Shown here piece after piece: positions 25,787-33,281 of a DNA stretch of 64,000 nt. The DNA lies in assembly GCA_024742665.1 (NCBI GenBank), contig JANSYA010000013.1:34085-98084 (forward strand). The letters are read 5' to 3'. Positions within the stretch are counted from its first letter, which is position 1; each line of letters opens with the position of its first letter. Source of the stretch: a bacterium. Its GTDB lineage: Bacteria; Spirochaetota; Leptospiria; Leptospirales; Leptonemataceae. Under the pieces are notes generated by a model. It had not been told where the DNA came from, ran no database searches, and was given only the letters and a program-made list of their open reading frames with translations. The position numbers and the translations under genes were made by a program.

Positions 25787-27304
25787 ATGCGGGCTGTCGT
25801 GTTCAGGTTCCGACCCCGACCCGGCGCGCTCCTGATCCTGGCGGCGCTCTGCTGGGGCGGGCCGGTCGCTGTCGGGCAGACGCAACCGACAACGGCGCAG
25901 GCCGGTTCTGGACCGAATCGCAGCCCGGCGACTCCGCCCCGCACCACCGGTTCCGCCGCATCGCGCCCGGCGGATTCCGTGCAGGGCCTCAGCCGGCGAC
26001 AGCGCCTCCTGCCCGCGGGTTTCGCCGATGCGAGCACCGTCGACGAACCGACGAAAACCGAAGAGACCACCGACAACAGCACTGAAACGCAGATCGACCC
26101 CGCGCAGAAGCCCGAACGCGAAGAATTCGATCCGGCCGTAGAGCGCGAGCGACGCAAATCGATTCAGGGTTATCTCGACCCTCTGATCAAAGATTTGATG
26201 AACGAATTGCGGGTGCCCGGCGCGGCCATCGCCATCGTCCGTCGCAACCGGGTCTATATGATGCAGGGCTACGGCTTCGGCGATCTGACGACGAAGGCCC
26301 GCATCGACGCGATTCGCACCCGCTTTCCCGTCGGCCGCGTTTCGGCGAATATCACCGCCGCCGCCGTACTGCACGCCGCCGATCGCGGTCTGCTCCAGTT
26401 GAACAGCCCGGCGGATAGTTATCTCCCACGACCGCTGCCCCGCCCCCGAGGACGCGGCTTAACTATCGAAGACTTACTATTAAGAAAGACGGGCCTGGCC
26501 GCCGTCAGCCAGAACGGCGGTTTCGAGAGCCGCGCCCAGGCGCCTGCGCTTGACGAGTATATACGGCGCGCGCGTCCCGCATTTCGTCAACGCGATGGGG
26601 GCCCCTCGGACTATGAAATCAGCGTGCTGGGCCGCATCCTCGAAGGCCAGAGCCGTCTGAGCTACGCCGAACACATTCGCCAGTTTTTCTTTCGCCCGAT
26701 CGGCATGAACCGGTCGAGCTTCGCCTACCTGAACGAAAGCGCGAAGATTCCCGACGGCCGGACGGCGGCGGCCGGAGCCGATCTCGAAGCGCCGGCCGGC
26801 TGGGCGCGCCCCTATCGGTACGAGTTTGAGCAGGGCTCCTCGCAATCAAACACAAGCACAGGACGCTTCAAAAAATTACCGGCCCGTTATTTCGCGCCGG
26901 CGCCCGCCCTCGGCCTTTCGACGACCGCCGGCGACATGGCCCGCTATTTGGTGATGCTGCTCGATCGCGGGCGTTTCGGCCAGGCCCGACTGCTCGGCGA
27001 AGAGGCCGTTCAGCAAATGCTGGATATTCGAAACGAAGACCGCTTTTTACGACCGACCTACTATTACGGCTTCGAAGCTTTCGCGGCCTATAAAACTGAA
27101 GCCGAAACCGCGAGCGACAGAATCGCCGCTCAACCGGCGGCGCAGCGCGCTTTGATTACGAAAGGCGATCTGCCGGGTTACGCAGCGGTCCTGTGCGTCG
27201 CGCCCGAAAAAGAATTCGGCGTCTTCCTGGCGACCAACAGCCACTCTCCCGAATTTCGCGACCGCGTATTGCACGCCTTCCTCGATCGCTTTGTCTTTCG
27301 CTGA
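25787..27304 (+). CDS. Serine-hydrolase (class C beta-lactamase) fold protein lacking catalytic residues
   Basis: This 505-residue exported protein has a signal sequence (hydrophobic core at 14-30, cleavage probably near VAVGQ). A low-complexity Pro/Thr/Ser/Glu region runs to about residue 120, and then a beta-lactamase/esterase EstB-like domain begins. The fold landmarks are clear (VPGAAIAIVRRNRV, TAAAVLHAADRGLLQLNSP, DLLLRKTGL, LGRILE, FFRPIGMNRSSFAYL). However, the nucleophile motif GSxSK reads GRVSA at 183-187, YxN reads PSD at 273-275, and the HxG motif before LPGY reads TKG. No SxxK exists anywhere in the protein. It is therefore probably a non-enzymatic binding protein. It starts four bases after greA. 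Confidence 0.85.
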   Translation: MRAVVFRFRPRPGALLILAALCWGGPVAVGQTQPTTAQAGSGPNRSPATPPRTTGSAASRPADSVQGLSRRQRLLPAGFADASTVDEPTKTEETTDNSTETQIDPAQKPEREEFDPAVERERRKSIQGYLDPLIKDLMNELRVPGAAIAIVRRNRVYMMQGYGFGDLTTKARIDAIRTRFPVGRVSANITAAAVLHAADRGLLQLNSPADSYLPRPLPRPRGRGLTIEDLLLRKTGLAAVSQNGGFESRAQAPALDEYIRRARPAFRQRDGGPSDYEISVLGRILEGQSRLSYAEHIRQFFFRPIGMNRSSFAYLNESAKIPDGRTAAAGADLEAPAGWARPYRYEFEQGSSQSNTSTGRFKKLPARYFAPAPALGLSTTAGDMARYLVMLLDRGRFGQARLLGEEAVQQMLDIRNEDRFLRPTYYYGFEAFAAYKTEAETASDRIAAQPAAQRALITKGDLPGYAAVLCVAPEKEFGVFLATNSHSPEFRDRVLHAFLDRFVFR

Positions 27305-27366
27305 ATGCCCGCTCTAAGTGATCCACCGCAGGCTTCAGCCGGCGCCAAATCGAAGTTGCTTAAAAG

Positions 27367-28917
27367 CTAAATCCGAAAATAGCGCAGCAGCTCCGCGACC
27401 TGTTCGCCGTTGGCGATGATTTCCCGACTGACCGCTTCGGCCTGCAGCGCCTCCTGATTGATTTCGTGCGTGTCATTCGAAAAGCCGCCTACGGTTTCCG
27501 TAATCTCGCGGGCCGCGGCCTGCTCTTCTACGATCGCCTGGGAAATTCGCGATGCGGAAGTATTCAGCGCGCGCACCGACTCCTGAATCCGCGTCGCCCG
27601 TTCGCTCTGGGAATCAATCGCGCCGGCCACGTTGCCGACCCGCTCGTCGATGCGGCGCACGAATTCGCCGATTTCTCGTATGCCGTCTACGGCGGTTTCC
27701 ACTTCGGCGGTGCCCGATGCGACGGAGCGCTCCGTGGCGCTGATAAAGCCGCCGATTTCGCGCACGCTGCGAGCGGTCTTGTCCGCCAGGCTGGAGATTT
27801 CATCGGCGACGACGGCGAAGCCGCGGCCCTGTTCCCCGGCCCGCGCCGCCTCAATCGCCGCGTTCAACGAAAGCAAATTGATGCGTTCTGAAATATCGCG
27901 AATGATGTCGATGATCGAGCCGATCCGCTCGGCGCTTTCCCGAATATCGGCCATCGAGTGGATGGCGCCCGACACCTGCAGCTCGGAATCCCGGGCGCGG
28001 TCGGCGCTGTCGCTGGAAAGGACGCTCAGATTATGCAGCCACTCCCGCGAAGACTTCAGCTCGCCGGCCAGCTCGACCGAATCCGTATTGATCAAGTCAA
28101 CGGCCTTTTGCTGCTGCAGAACGTTCTCGGCGGTGATATCGAAAGAAGCGGTCAACTCCTCGACGGCGGCCGAAATCTCTTCAGCGGACTGCAGCTGCTT
28201 GTTCACGCTTTCGCTTAATCCGTGCGCGGACTTCGATAGCTTTTCGCCGATTGATTTCTGGGCTTCGCTGCGAGTGCGCAGTTGATACAAGACGCCCCAC
28301 AGACTCAGTCCCAGACCGCGCAGCGCCGAATGCAGCCGGCGAAAGAGGCGGCCGCTGCGGCTCTCGTCATAATTTCGCGCAGCCGCCAGATTGCCCTGGG
28401 TCAAGAGGCCCACGACCTTTTCCAGGGCTCCGATCGAACGGCGCGTTCCGGTCACCACCGAAAGGCCGAACCAGAAGCGCGAGGACCGGCCCGCACTGTT
28501 AAAACGGCCGCTCCGACGCACGCGCTCATACTGCGCCTCCCATGCCTGGACCGTGTCCGCGCCCACTTTGCGACGAACGGACATATAGCCGGCGCGTTCG
28601 CCCGACTCGTAGATCGGCGCGACCGTCGCGTCGACCCAATAGTAATTACCGCTGCGGGCGCGATTCTTAATCACTCCGTTCCAGACATTGCCGGACTGAA
28701 TCGTCTTCCAGAGATCGGCGAATATTTCGGGAGGCACCTCGGGATGCCGGACCAGGTTGTGCGCCTGGCCGACCATTTCTTCCGGTTTATACTCGCTAAT
28801 GCGCGCGAAATCGTCACTAACGTACGTGATGCGCCCCTTGAGATCCGTCCGGGATATAATGACGTCCGTATCAAGAATCTCATTTTCCTGATCCGTGATT
28901 TTTATTCCGCGCTTCAT
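27367..28917 (-). CDS. Aer-like PAS chemoreceptor
   Basis: The 516-residue methyl-accepting protein has an N-terminal PAS domain at about 20-115 (TDVIISRTDLKGRITYVSDDF, then the NLVRHPEVP and WNGVIKNRARSGNYYWVDATV segments). This is the arrangement of the redox/energy sensor Aer, which binds FAD. Only one weakly hydrophobic stretch lies between PAS and the signalling part (about 195-215). The signalling domain contains the conserved hairpin tip ISERINLLSLNAAIEAARAG and GRGFAVVADEISSLADKTA. No HAMP domain is obvious. It should feed a CheA/CheW array, but no che genes are in the window. It is monocistronic and lies downstream of doxX on the same strand. Confidence 0.9.
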   Translation of the reverse strand: MKRGIKITDQENEILDTDVIISRTDLKGRITYVSDDFARISEYKPEEMVGQAHNLVRHPEVPPEIFADLWKTIQSGNVWNGVIKNRARSGNYYWVDATVAPIYESGERAGYMSVRRKVGADTVQAWEAQYERVRRSGRFNSAGRSSRFWFGLSVVTGTRRSIGALEKVVGLLTQGNLAAARNYDESRSGRLFRRLHSALRGLGLSLWGVLYQLRTRSEAQKSIGEKLSKSAHGLSESVNKQLQSAEEISAAVEELTASFDITAENVLQQQKAVDLINTDSVELAGELKSSREWLHNLSVLSSDSADRARDSELQVSGAIHSMADIRESAERIGSIIDIIRDISERINLLSLNAAIEAARAGEQGRGFAVVADEISSLADKTARSVREIGGFISATERSVASGTAEVETAVDGIREIGEFVRRIDERVGNVAGAIDSQSERATRIQESVRALNTSASRISQAIVEEQAAAREITETVGGFSNDTHEINQEALQAEAVSREIIANGEQVAELLRYFRI

Positions 28918-29034
28918 CCATTACACCAACATCTGCCGGCCAATTGGCAAGCAGTATTGCTGTTAAAAAATGCTACGGCTAATATCCGAAGCTTAAACTT
29001 TTACTGATGAGTCGCTGTGGAGGCCGGGCGTCCT

Positions 29035-29059
29035 CGCGAATGAACTATTTTCATTCGCG
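29035..29059. terminator. Hairpin at the 3' end of the DoxX gene
   Basis: Arms CGCGAATGAA and TTCATTCGCG are perfect over 10 bp with a five-base loop, and they overlap the last codons of the DoxX gene on the minus strand. No U-tract follows, so intrinsic termination is possible but not certain. The hairpin separates doxX from the chemoreceptor gene downstream. Confidence 0.45.
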
Positions 29060-29416
29060 GGTATAGACGTAAGCCCAGGCGATCAAAACGCCCTGCAATA
29101 ACAGACGCACGATCAGCATCGACTCGGGAATGTCCATCCCGGCGCCGCCGCTCGTATAGTGATAGACATTCGCCGGAAACACCGCGATCAAAAGCAGAAT
29201 CACGCCCCAGGCGGCCAGGCGTCGAAAGCGCGGAATTACCAGGCCGATCGCCAGCACGATTTCCGCCACGCCGCTCAAATAGACCAGGGCCAGGGGAAAG
29301 GGCAGATAGGGCGGCACGATCTTCAAAAAGAATTCCGGATTCACGAAGTGCATGACGCCGGCGAAGCCGTAAAAAGCCGCCATCACATACATTCCAATCT
29401 GCTTGAGTAAAACCAT
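29051..29416 (-). CDS. DoxX-family integral membrane protein
   Basis: This 121-residue protein has four predicted membrane helices. They lie near residues 5-23, 43-62 and 67-86, with a last one near the C-terminus. The opening YVMAAFYGFAGVMHFVNPEFF and the middle LSGVAEIVLAIGLVIPRFRRLAAWGVI are typical of DoxX/DUF417-like proteins. Members act in thiosulfate:quinone oxidoreductase complexes or in redox homeostasis, but most are uncharacterised. No DoxD or sulfur gene is nearby. It is divergent from the LOG-family gene. Confidence 0.85.
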   Translation of the reverse strand: MVLLKQIGMYVMAAFYGFAGVMHFVNPEFFLKIVPPYLPFPLALVYLSGVAEIVLAIGLVIPRFRRLAAWGVILLLIAVFPANVYHYTSGGAGMDIPESMLIVRLLLQGVLIAWAYVYTRE

Positions 29417-29508
29417 AGGCGATTCGATTCCCCTTCATGGCGCTGTCAAGCCCATGGACGGTCCGGAAAACGAGGCGACAAATCCCGCCGCAAAACGCAG
29501 AATGCTTT

Positions 29509-30111
29509 ATGTCCGAAAGCTCCCAAAAGCCTCGCACGCTGCGCAGCGTGTGCGTATTCTGCGGCTCCAGTCCCGGCGCCCGCCCGGTCTATCTGGAAGC
29601 CGCGGCTCATCTTGGACGCCTGCTCGCCGAACAGAATATCGCCCTGGTCTACGGCGGCGCCGACGTCGGTTTGATGGGCCATATCGCTCAGACCGTTCAG
29701 GAAAACGGCGGGCACGTCATCGGGGTCATTCCCCAGAGCCTGGTCGAAAAAGAAGTCGCTCATCAGAACCTGCCGGACCTGCGAATCGTAAAGACCATGC
29801 ACGAACGCAAGGCCTTGATGGAAGAACTTTCCGACGGCTTCATCGCCATTCCCGGGGGCTTCGGCACCATCGACGAACTGGCCGAGATTCTGACCTGGTC
29901 CCAGCTCGGCTTTCACGACAAAGCGATCGGACTGTGGAACGTGGAAGGTTATTTTGATCTGCTGTTAAGCTTCTTCGAGCATATGATCCAGGAAAAATTC
30001 CTGCGCCCCGCGAACTACGAGCTGCTGCTCAAACACGACGACGCCGGCGAGCTGCTGAAGATCATGGCCGACTATCGCGCGCCCTTTCGCGAACAGCTGA
30101 TGGAAGGCTGA
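29509..30111 (+). CDS. LOG-family protein (cytokinin riboside 5'-monophosphate phosphoribohydrolase type)
   Basis: The protein of about 200 residues has a Rossmann-like nucleotide fold. The motif VCVFCGSSPGARPVY is at the N-terminus. The family hallmark IPGGFGTIDELAEILTW (PGGxGTxxE) supplies the nucleotide and catalytic residues. Family enzymes hydrolyse AMP-type nucleotides to release the base, in plants and some bacteria activating cytokinins. The bacterial role is usually nucleotide housekeeping. The ATG at 29509 (MSESSQKPRTLR) is preferred. An upstream ATG at 29437 would add 24 residues lacking family similarity. It stands alone. Confidence 0.9.
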   Translation: MSESSQKPRTLRSVCVFCGSSPGARPVYLEAAAHLGRLLAEQNIALVYGGADVGLMGHIAQTVQENGGHVIGVIPQSLVEKEVAHQNLPDLRIVKTMHERKALMEELSDGFIAIPGGFGTIDELAEILTWSQLGFHDKAIGLWNVEGYFDLLLSFFEHMIQEKFLRPANYELLLKHDDAGELLKIMADYRAPFREQLMEG

Positions 30112-30161
30112 GCGCTCTGCGCGAAACTCCGGCCTTCGCGGCGTCCGGCGCCGCGTTATAA

Positions 30162-30782
30162 TCACTGGCGAAAGATCTTCGCATAAATGATTTTCAGAAC
30201 AAAAGCGACCGCGAGCGCGATCGTCCAGGGCAGGGCCACAAATTTCAGCTCGCTGATGATCACCTGCAGACCGCGCTCGCTGAAAAATCTTCGCGCTCCG
30301 ATCGGCGAGACCTGAATCACCCGCCAATCGTCGGGCAAAAAATAGCGGGCGTTATCGAAGGGGAAAAAAATCGCCACGCCGAGTCCGCCGTTGGTCATCG
30401 CGTCGAGCAACGCGTGCGAAATCGTACACAGAAAAAAATAACAGAACAGGATGCATCCGTTTCCTTGTCTCGAAGCCCGCCCGGCCTGCGACGCGTCGGA
30501 CTCTTTTGACGCGCCGCTGCGAGGAAAACGCAGCGGATAGCTGCGATAAAACAGCAGCGTCAATAGCGCGGCCAGCAGAACGGCGAAGACGATCGAATGG
30601 GTCGCGCCGCGGTGTCCGAAAGGATCGGCGTACGGAATTCCATATCGAAAGGCCAGCACGTCCGCGTCGGGCACGATCGCGGCGAAGGCGCCCAGCAACA
30701 GAATCCAGCCGCGGTGTCTCGGAAAGTACGGCAGCGCCCCGGCCGAAGCCGCGACAAAACCGTGCGCAAATAACGAAGCCAT
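30162..30782 (-). CDS. YdjM/DUF457-type membrane-bound metal-dependent hydrolase
   Basis: This 206-residue protein has four to five hydrophobic segments. Conserved family positions are FAHGFVAASAGAL, AIVPDADVLAF, the GHRGATHSIVFAV motif and ISHALLDAMTNGG. The histidines and aspartates of these motifs are taken to bind a metal in the family, whose substrates are unknown (LexA-regulated YdjM is the best-known member). A 30-residue polar loop around 90-120 is longer than usual. It is divergent from the gene at 30923, sharing a 140-bp promoter region with a palindrome. Confidence 0.85.
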   Translation of the reverse strand: MASLFAHGFVAASAGALPYFPRHRGWILLLGAFAAIVPDADVLAFRYGIPYADPFGHRGATHSIVFAVLLAALLTLLFYRSYPLRFPRSGASKESDASQAGRASRQGNGCILFCYFFLCTISHALLDAMTNGGLGVAIFFPFDNARYFLPDDWRVIQVSPIGARRFFSERGLQVIISELKFVALPWTIALAVAFVLKIIYAKIFRQ

Positions 30783-30867
30783 GGTCGATTAGAAGGGCGC
30801 CGACTCGGGCGAACAGAACTTTGTCGGATACCAAAGCGTATCGCACGGCCTGCGCGCCGCGAAATTC

Positions 30868-30898
30868 AATTGACATCGGCGTCAATTTTTTGCTTGAA
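30868..30898 (+). promoter_or_regulatory. Candidate promoter with palindromic operator before the MBL/SDR pair
   Basis: AATTGAC and GTCAATT form a perfect 7-bp inverted repeat around ATCGGC (30868-30887). The left arm contains a consensus -35 box TTGACA at 30870. A weak -10 (TTGAAT at 30894, 18-bp spacing) follows, 24 bp before the ATG at 30923. Operator overlap with the -35 box suggests repression, and the TGAC-N6-GTCA geometry is common for TetR-like proteins. Confidence 0.5.
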
Positions 30899-30922
30899 TG
30901 GGGGCAGAGAAAGAGGCATCTG

Positions 30923-32080
30923 ATGAAAACGAAAACGCGCACGAAGACTCCCGCCTACGCGAAGCTCCCGCCCGAAATCAAAACGATCCGCGAACTTAAA
31001 GATACTCGCAGCAGCAGCGCCCCGCGCCTTCGGCTGGAAGCGACGCGCAGTGCCGCCCATCGCCTGCGGGATAAATTCGGCTCCGGACCACAGGCGGCGT
31101 ACTATCGAACTTTCGATTTGATTCGCGCGCCCTATCCCGCGAAGTACGGCCTGCTGAACGCTTTCAGTCTGCCGACGCCTTTCATGCACATCTTAAACCG
31201 CCTCTTCGTCGTGCAGTACGAAAGCAGCGCCGGATTAAAAACGCTTTTATTTTCGCCTTCCGATTTGGACGGCAACGCCGAGACGCCCTTCTTTAAGCGG
31301 CTGGCGAACAGCTTCGGCCCCTTTCGCGATCTGGGCAAACGTTTGATTGCGCCGACTCTGAACACCGTCGAAGACTGCCTGGCGCAGCTGAATCTGAAAC
31401 CCGAACAGATCGACTATATCTCCTACGACCATCTACACACCCAGGAGCTGCGCAAGTGGCTGGGTTCCGGAGATCAGCCCGCGTACTTTCCGAACGCGAA
31501 GCTGCTGGTCATGCGCCAGGAGTGGGAATCCGCGAACGGCGGACTGCTGCCGCCCCAGGCCGACTGGTACTGCCCGAACGGAACGCAGGGCGTCGATCCC
31601 AAAAAAATCGTGCTGCTCGACAACGACACTCTGCTGGGCGACGGCGTGGCATTGATTCGTTCGCCCGGCCACACCGAAGGCAACCACAGCCTGGCCGTGA
31701 ATACTCCGGAAGGCGTTCTGGTTTCGAGTGAAAACGGCGTCAGCGCCGACAGCTACTCGCCGATGCATTCTCGCGTGCCCGGCGTGCGGGGCTACGCCGA
31801 AAAGACCGGCATGGAAGTCATCTTAAACGGCAATACCTTAGAAGGCGGCCTCGATCAGTACATCTCGATGGTGTTGGAAAAAGAACTGGCGGGCCCGAGT
31901 CCGCGCAATCCGAATTTTTATAACGTGGTGCCATCTTCCGAAATGAGCCGCTACTGGGCCTTCCCCGGCATCAAGCCGACCTTCAGTTTCGGCCAGCTGG
32001 AGTACGGCGAACTGAATCTGGACGCGCAGTCCCGTCGATCCGCTAAAAATCAGCGGCTTGACCGGCGACGGGCGGCCTGA
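30923..32080 (+). CDS. MBL-fold protein with degenerate metal site
   Basis: The 385-residue protein has a basic, lysine-rich N-terminus and no signal peptide. The MBL fold is recognisable from YISYDHLHTQELRKWLG, KLLVMRQEWE, LIRSPGHTEGNHSLAV and VLVSSENG. The metal motif HxHxDH is reduced to HLHTQE, and the usual GD pair after the SPGHT strand is replaced by SE. Part of the dinuclear site is therefore missing. It could bind a single metal, use other ligands or be non-catalytic. The ATG at 30923 has a purine-rich GAGAAAGAGG upstream; the longer open frame upstream lies in leader sequence. An SDR gene follows 24 bp downstream. Confidence 0.78.
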   Translation: MKTKTRTKTPAYAKLPPEIKTIRELKDTRSSSAPRLRLEATRSAAHRLRDKFGSGPQAAYYRTFDLIRAPYPAKYGLLNAFSLPTPFMHILNRLFVVQYESSAGLKTLLFSPSDLDGNAETPFFKRLANSFGPFRDLGKRLIAPTLNTVEDCLAQLNLKPEQIDYISYDHLHTQELRKWLGSGDQPAYFPNAKLLVMRQEWESANGGLLPPQADWYCPNGTQGVDPKKIVLLDNDTLLGDGVALIRSPGHTEGNHSLAVNTPEGVLVSSENGVSADSYSPMHSRVPGVRGYAEKTGMEVILNGNTLEGGLDQYISMVLEKELAGPSPRNPNFYNVVPSSEMSRYWAFPGIKPTFSFGQLEYGELNLDAQSRRSAKNQRLDRRRAA

Positions 32081-32104
32081 TAAAATCGTATCGCAGTACT
32101 GATT

Positions 32105-33031
32105 ATGGCGCGTTCAAAAAACACAGCTTCGTCCGGTCGAAAGAAAGGACAGTCCGGCTCGCGAAAATCGAATCCAAAACGAAAAGCCGCGCAGACTCCG
32201 AACCTGCCCCTGAACCAGGAAGTCTATTTGATCACCGGCGCCGCCAGCGGCATCGGCCGGCGGCTCGCGCTGACTTTCGCCCGGCGCGGCGTGCACGTCG
32301 TAATGACCGACGTGAATGCGAAAGGGCTGGCCGAGACGGCCGCGATGGCGCGTCAGAAAAGCTATAGCTTCGATCAGGCGAAGCTTGACATTCGCATTGA
32401 AAAAGACTGGAACAGCCTGATCGATGAAGTCTATCAGCGCTACGGACGCCTCGACGTTTTATTCAACGTGGCCGGCTTCATTCAACCGGGCTACTGTCAC
32501 GAGTCGAGCGGCGAAGACGTGCACAAACACTTCGACATCAACGCGAAGGGTTTGATCTTCGGCACGCAGGCCGCCGCGCGTCGCATGGTCAAAGCCGGCA
32601 AAGGCCACATCGTAAATTTCGCAAGCCTGGCGGGCGTCGCCGGCATTCCCGGCATCAGCCTGTACAGCGCGTCCAAGCACGCGGTCCGGGGCTATTCCCT
32701 GGCGGTGGCGCAGGAACTCAAAGTCCACGGCGTCGACGTTACGGTCGTCTGCCCCGACGCGGTGCAAACGCCCATGCTCGATTTACAGGTCAGTCATGAA
32801 GAGGCCGCTCTGACCTTTTCCGGCGATCGCTTTCTTACGGTCGAAGACATTGAAAAGGTGATCCTGGAAAAGGTGCTGACCAAACGCCCGGCGGAAGTTT
32901 TGATTCCCGGCTACCGCGGCCTGCTGACGAAACTCGGCTCGGCCTTCCCTGCGATCGCGGCCCTGCTCGCCGGTTCTCTGAGCAAGAAAGGCCGCAAACG
33001 TCAGGCGGCGATCCAGTCCGGAAATTCCTGA
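32105..33031 (+). CDS. Short-chain dehydrogenase/reductase
   Basis: This 308-residue oxidoreductase of the classical SDR type carries a 35-residue basic, disordered N-terminal extension (many Lys, Arg and Ser). The cofactor motif LITGAASGIGRRLAL is intact, and VVMTDVN suggests an acidic residue after beta-2, hence NAD preference. The NVAGF, VNFASLAGV and YSASKHAV motifs supply the structural asparagine, the catalytic Ser, and the catalytic Tyr and Lys. A late basic and hydrophobic tail (LLTKLGSAFPAIAALLAG) may associate with membrane. It follows the degenerate MBL protein by 24 bp, so the two are probably one transcript. The substrate is unknown. Confidence 0.9.
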   Translation: MARSKNTASSGRKKGQSGSRKSNPKRKAAQTPNLPLNQEVYLITGAASGIGRRLALTFARRGVHVVMTDVNAKGLAETAAMARQKSYSFDQAKLDIRIEKDWNSLIDEVYQRYGRLDVLFNVAGFIQPGYCHESSGEDVHKHFDINAKGLIFGTQAAARRMVKAGKGHIVNFASLAGVAGIPGISLYSASKHAVRGYSLAVAQELKVHGVDVTVVCPDAVQTPMLDLQVSHEEAALTFSGDRFLTVEDIEKVILEKVLTKRPAEVLIPGYRGLLTKLGSAFPAIAALLAGSLSKKGRKRQAAIQSGNS

Positions 33032-33249
33032 GCTTCCTGAACTCTTTTTGCGGCGTGCTCCCACGCCCGCCAGCTTTCCGTCATTCGCGTACGAATTCGC
33101 ACCGGCCATGGGCCTAATCCTTTTGGACTATTTGGGGGTAATTCCTGACCTAAAGTGTCAATATTTACAGTTTCAACGTTTTTCACAGTAGGAAATCGCC
33201 ATGGTTTCCAGTCACATACTTCATAATAATTTTTGAGAGGCCGAGTCAT
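33001..33249 (-). CDS. Possible small protein, function unknown
   Basis: An open frame of 82 residues starts at ATG 33249 and fills an otherwise empty 250-bp gap. Its last 10 codons run antisense to the end of the SDR gene. The sequence (MTRPLKNYYEVCDWKPWRFP at the start, ESWRAWEHAAKRVQEAQEFP near the end) has a plausible soluble-protein composition with several Trp, but no family is recognised. Codon usage is somewhat more AT-rich than that of the neighbours. It is divergent from the large cyclase gene. It could also be spurious. Confidence 0.4.
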   Translation of the reverse strand: MTRPLKNYYEVCDWKPWRFPTVKNVETVNIDTLGQELPPNSPKGLGPWPVRIRTRMTESWRAWEHAAKRVQEAQEFPDWIAA

Positions 33250-33281
33250 CAATTGCCCGGCCGCCGGTCCAGAGGATATTC

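Noticed and set aside
30506..30922. 139-codon N-terminal extension of the MBL-fold protein at 30923
   Set aside because: It is antisense to the YdjM-like gene, is Arg-rich with no domain, and runs through the promoter palindrome. The ATG at 30923 has its own purine-rich leader.
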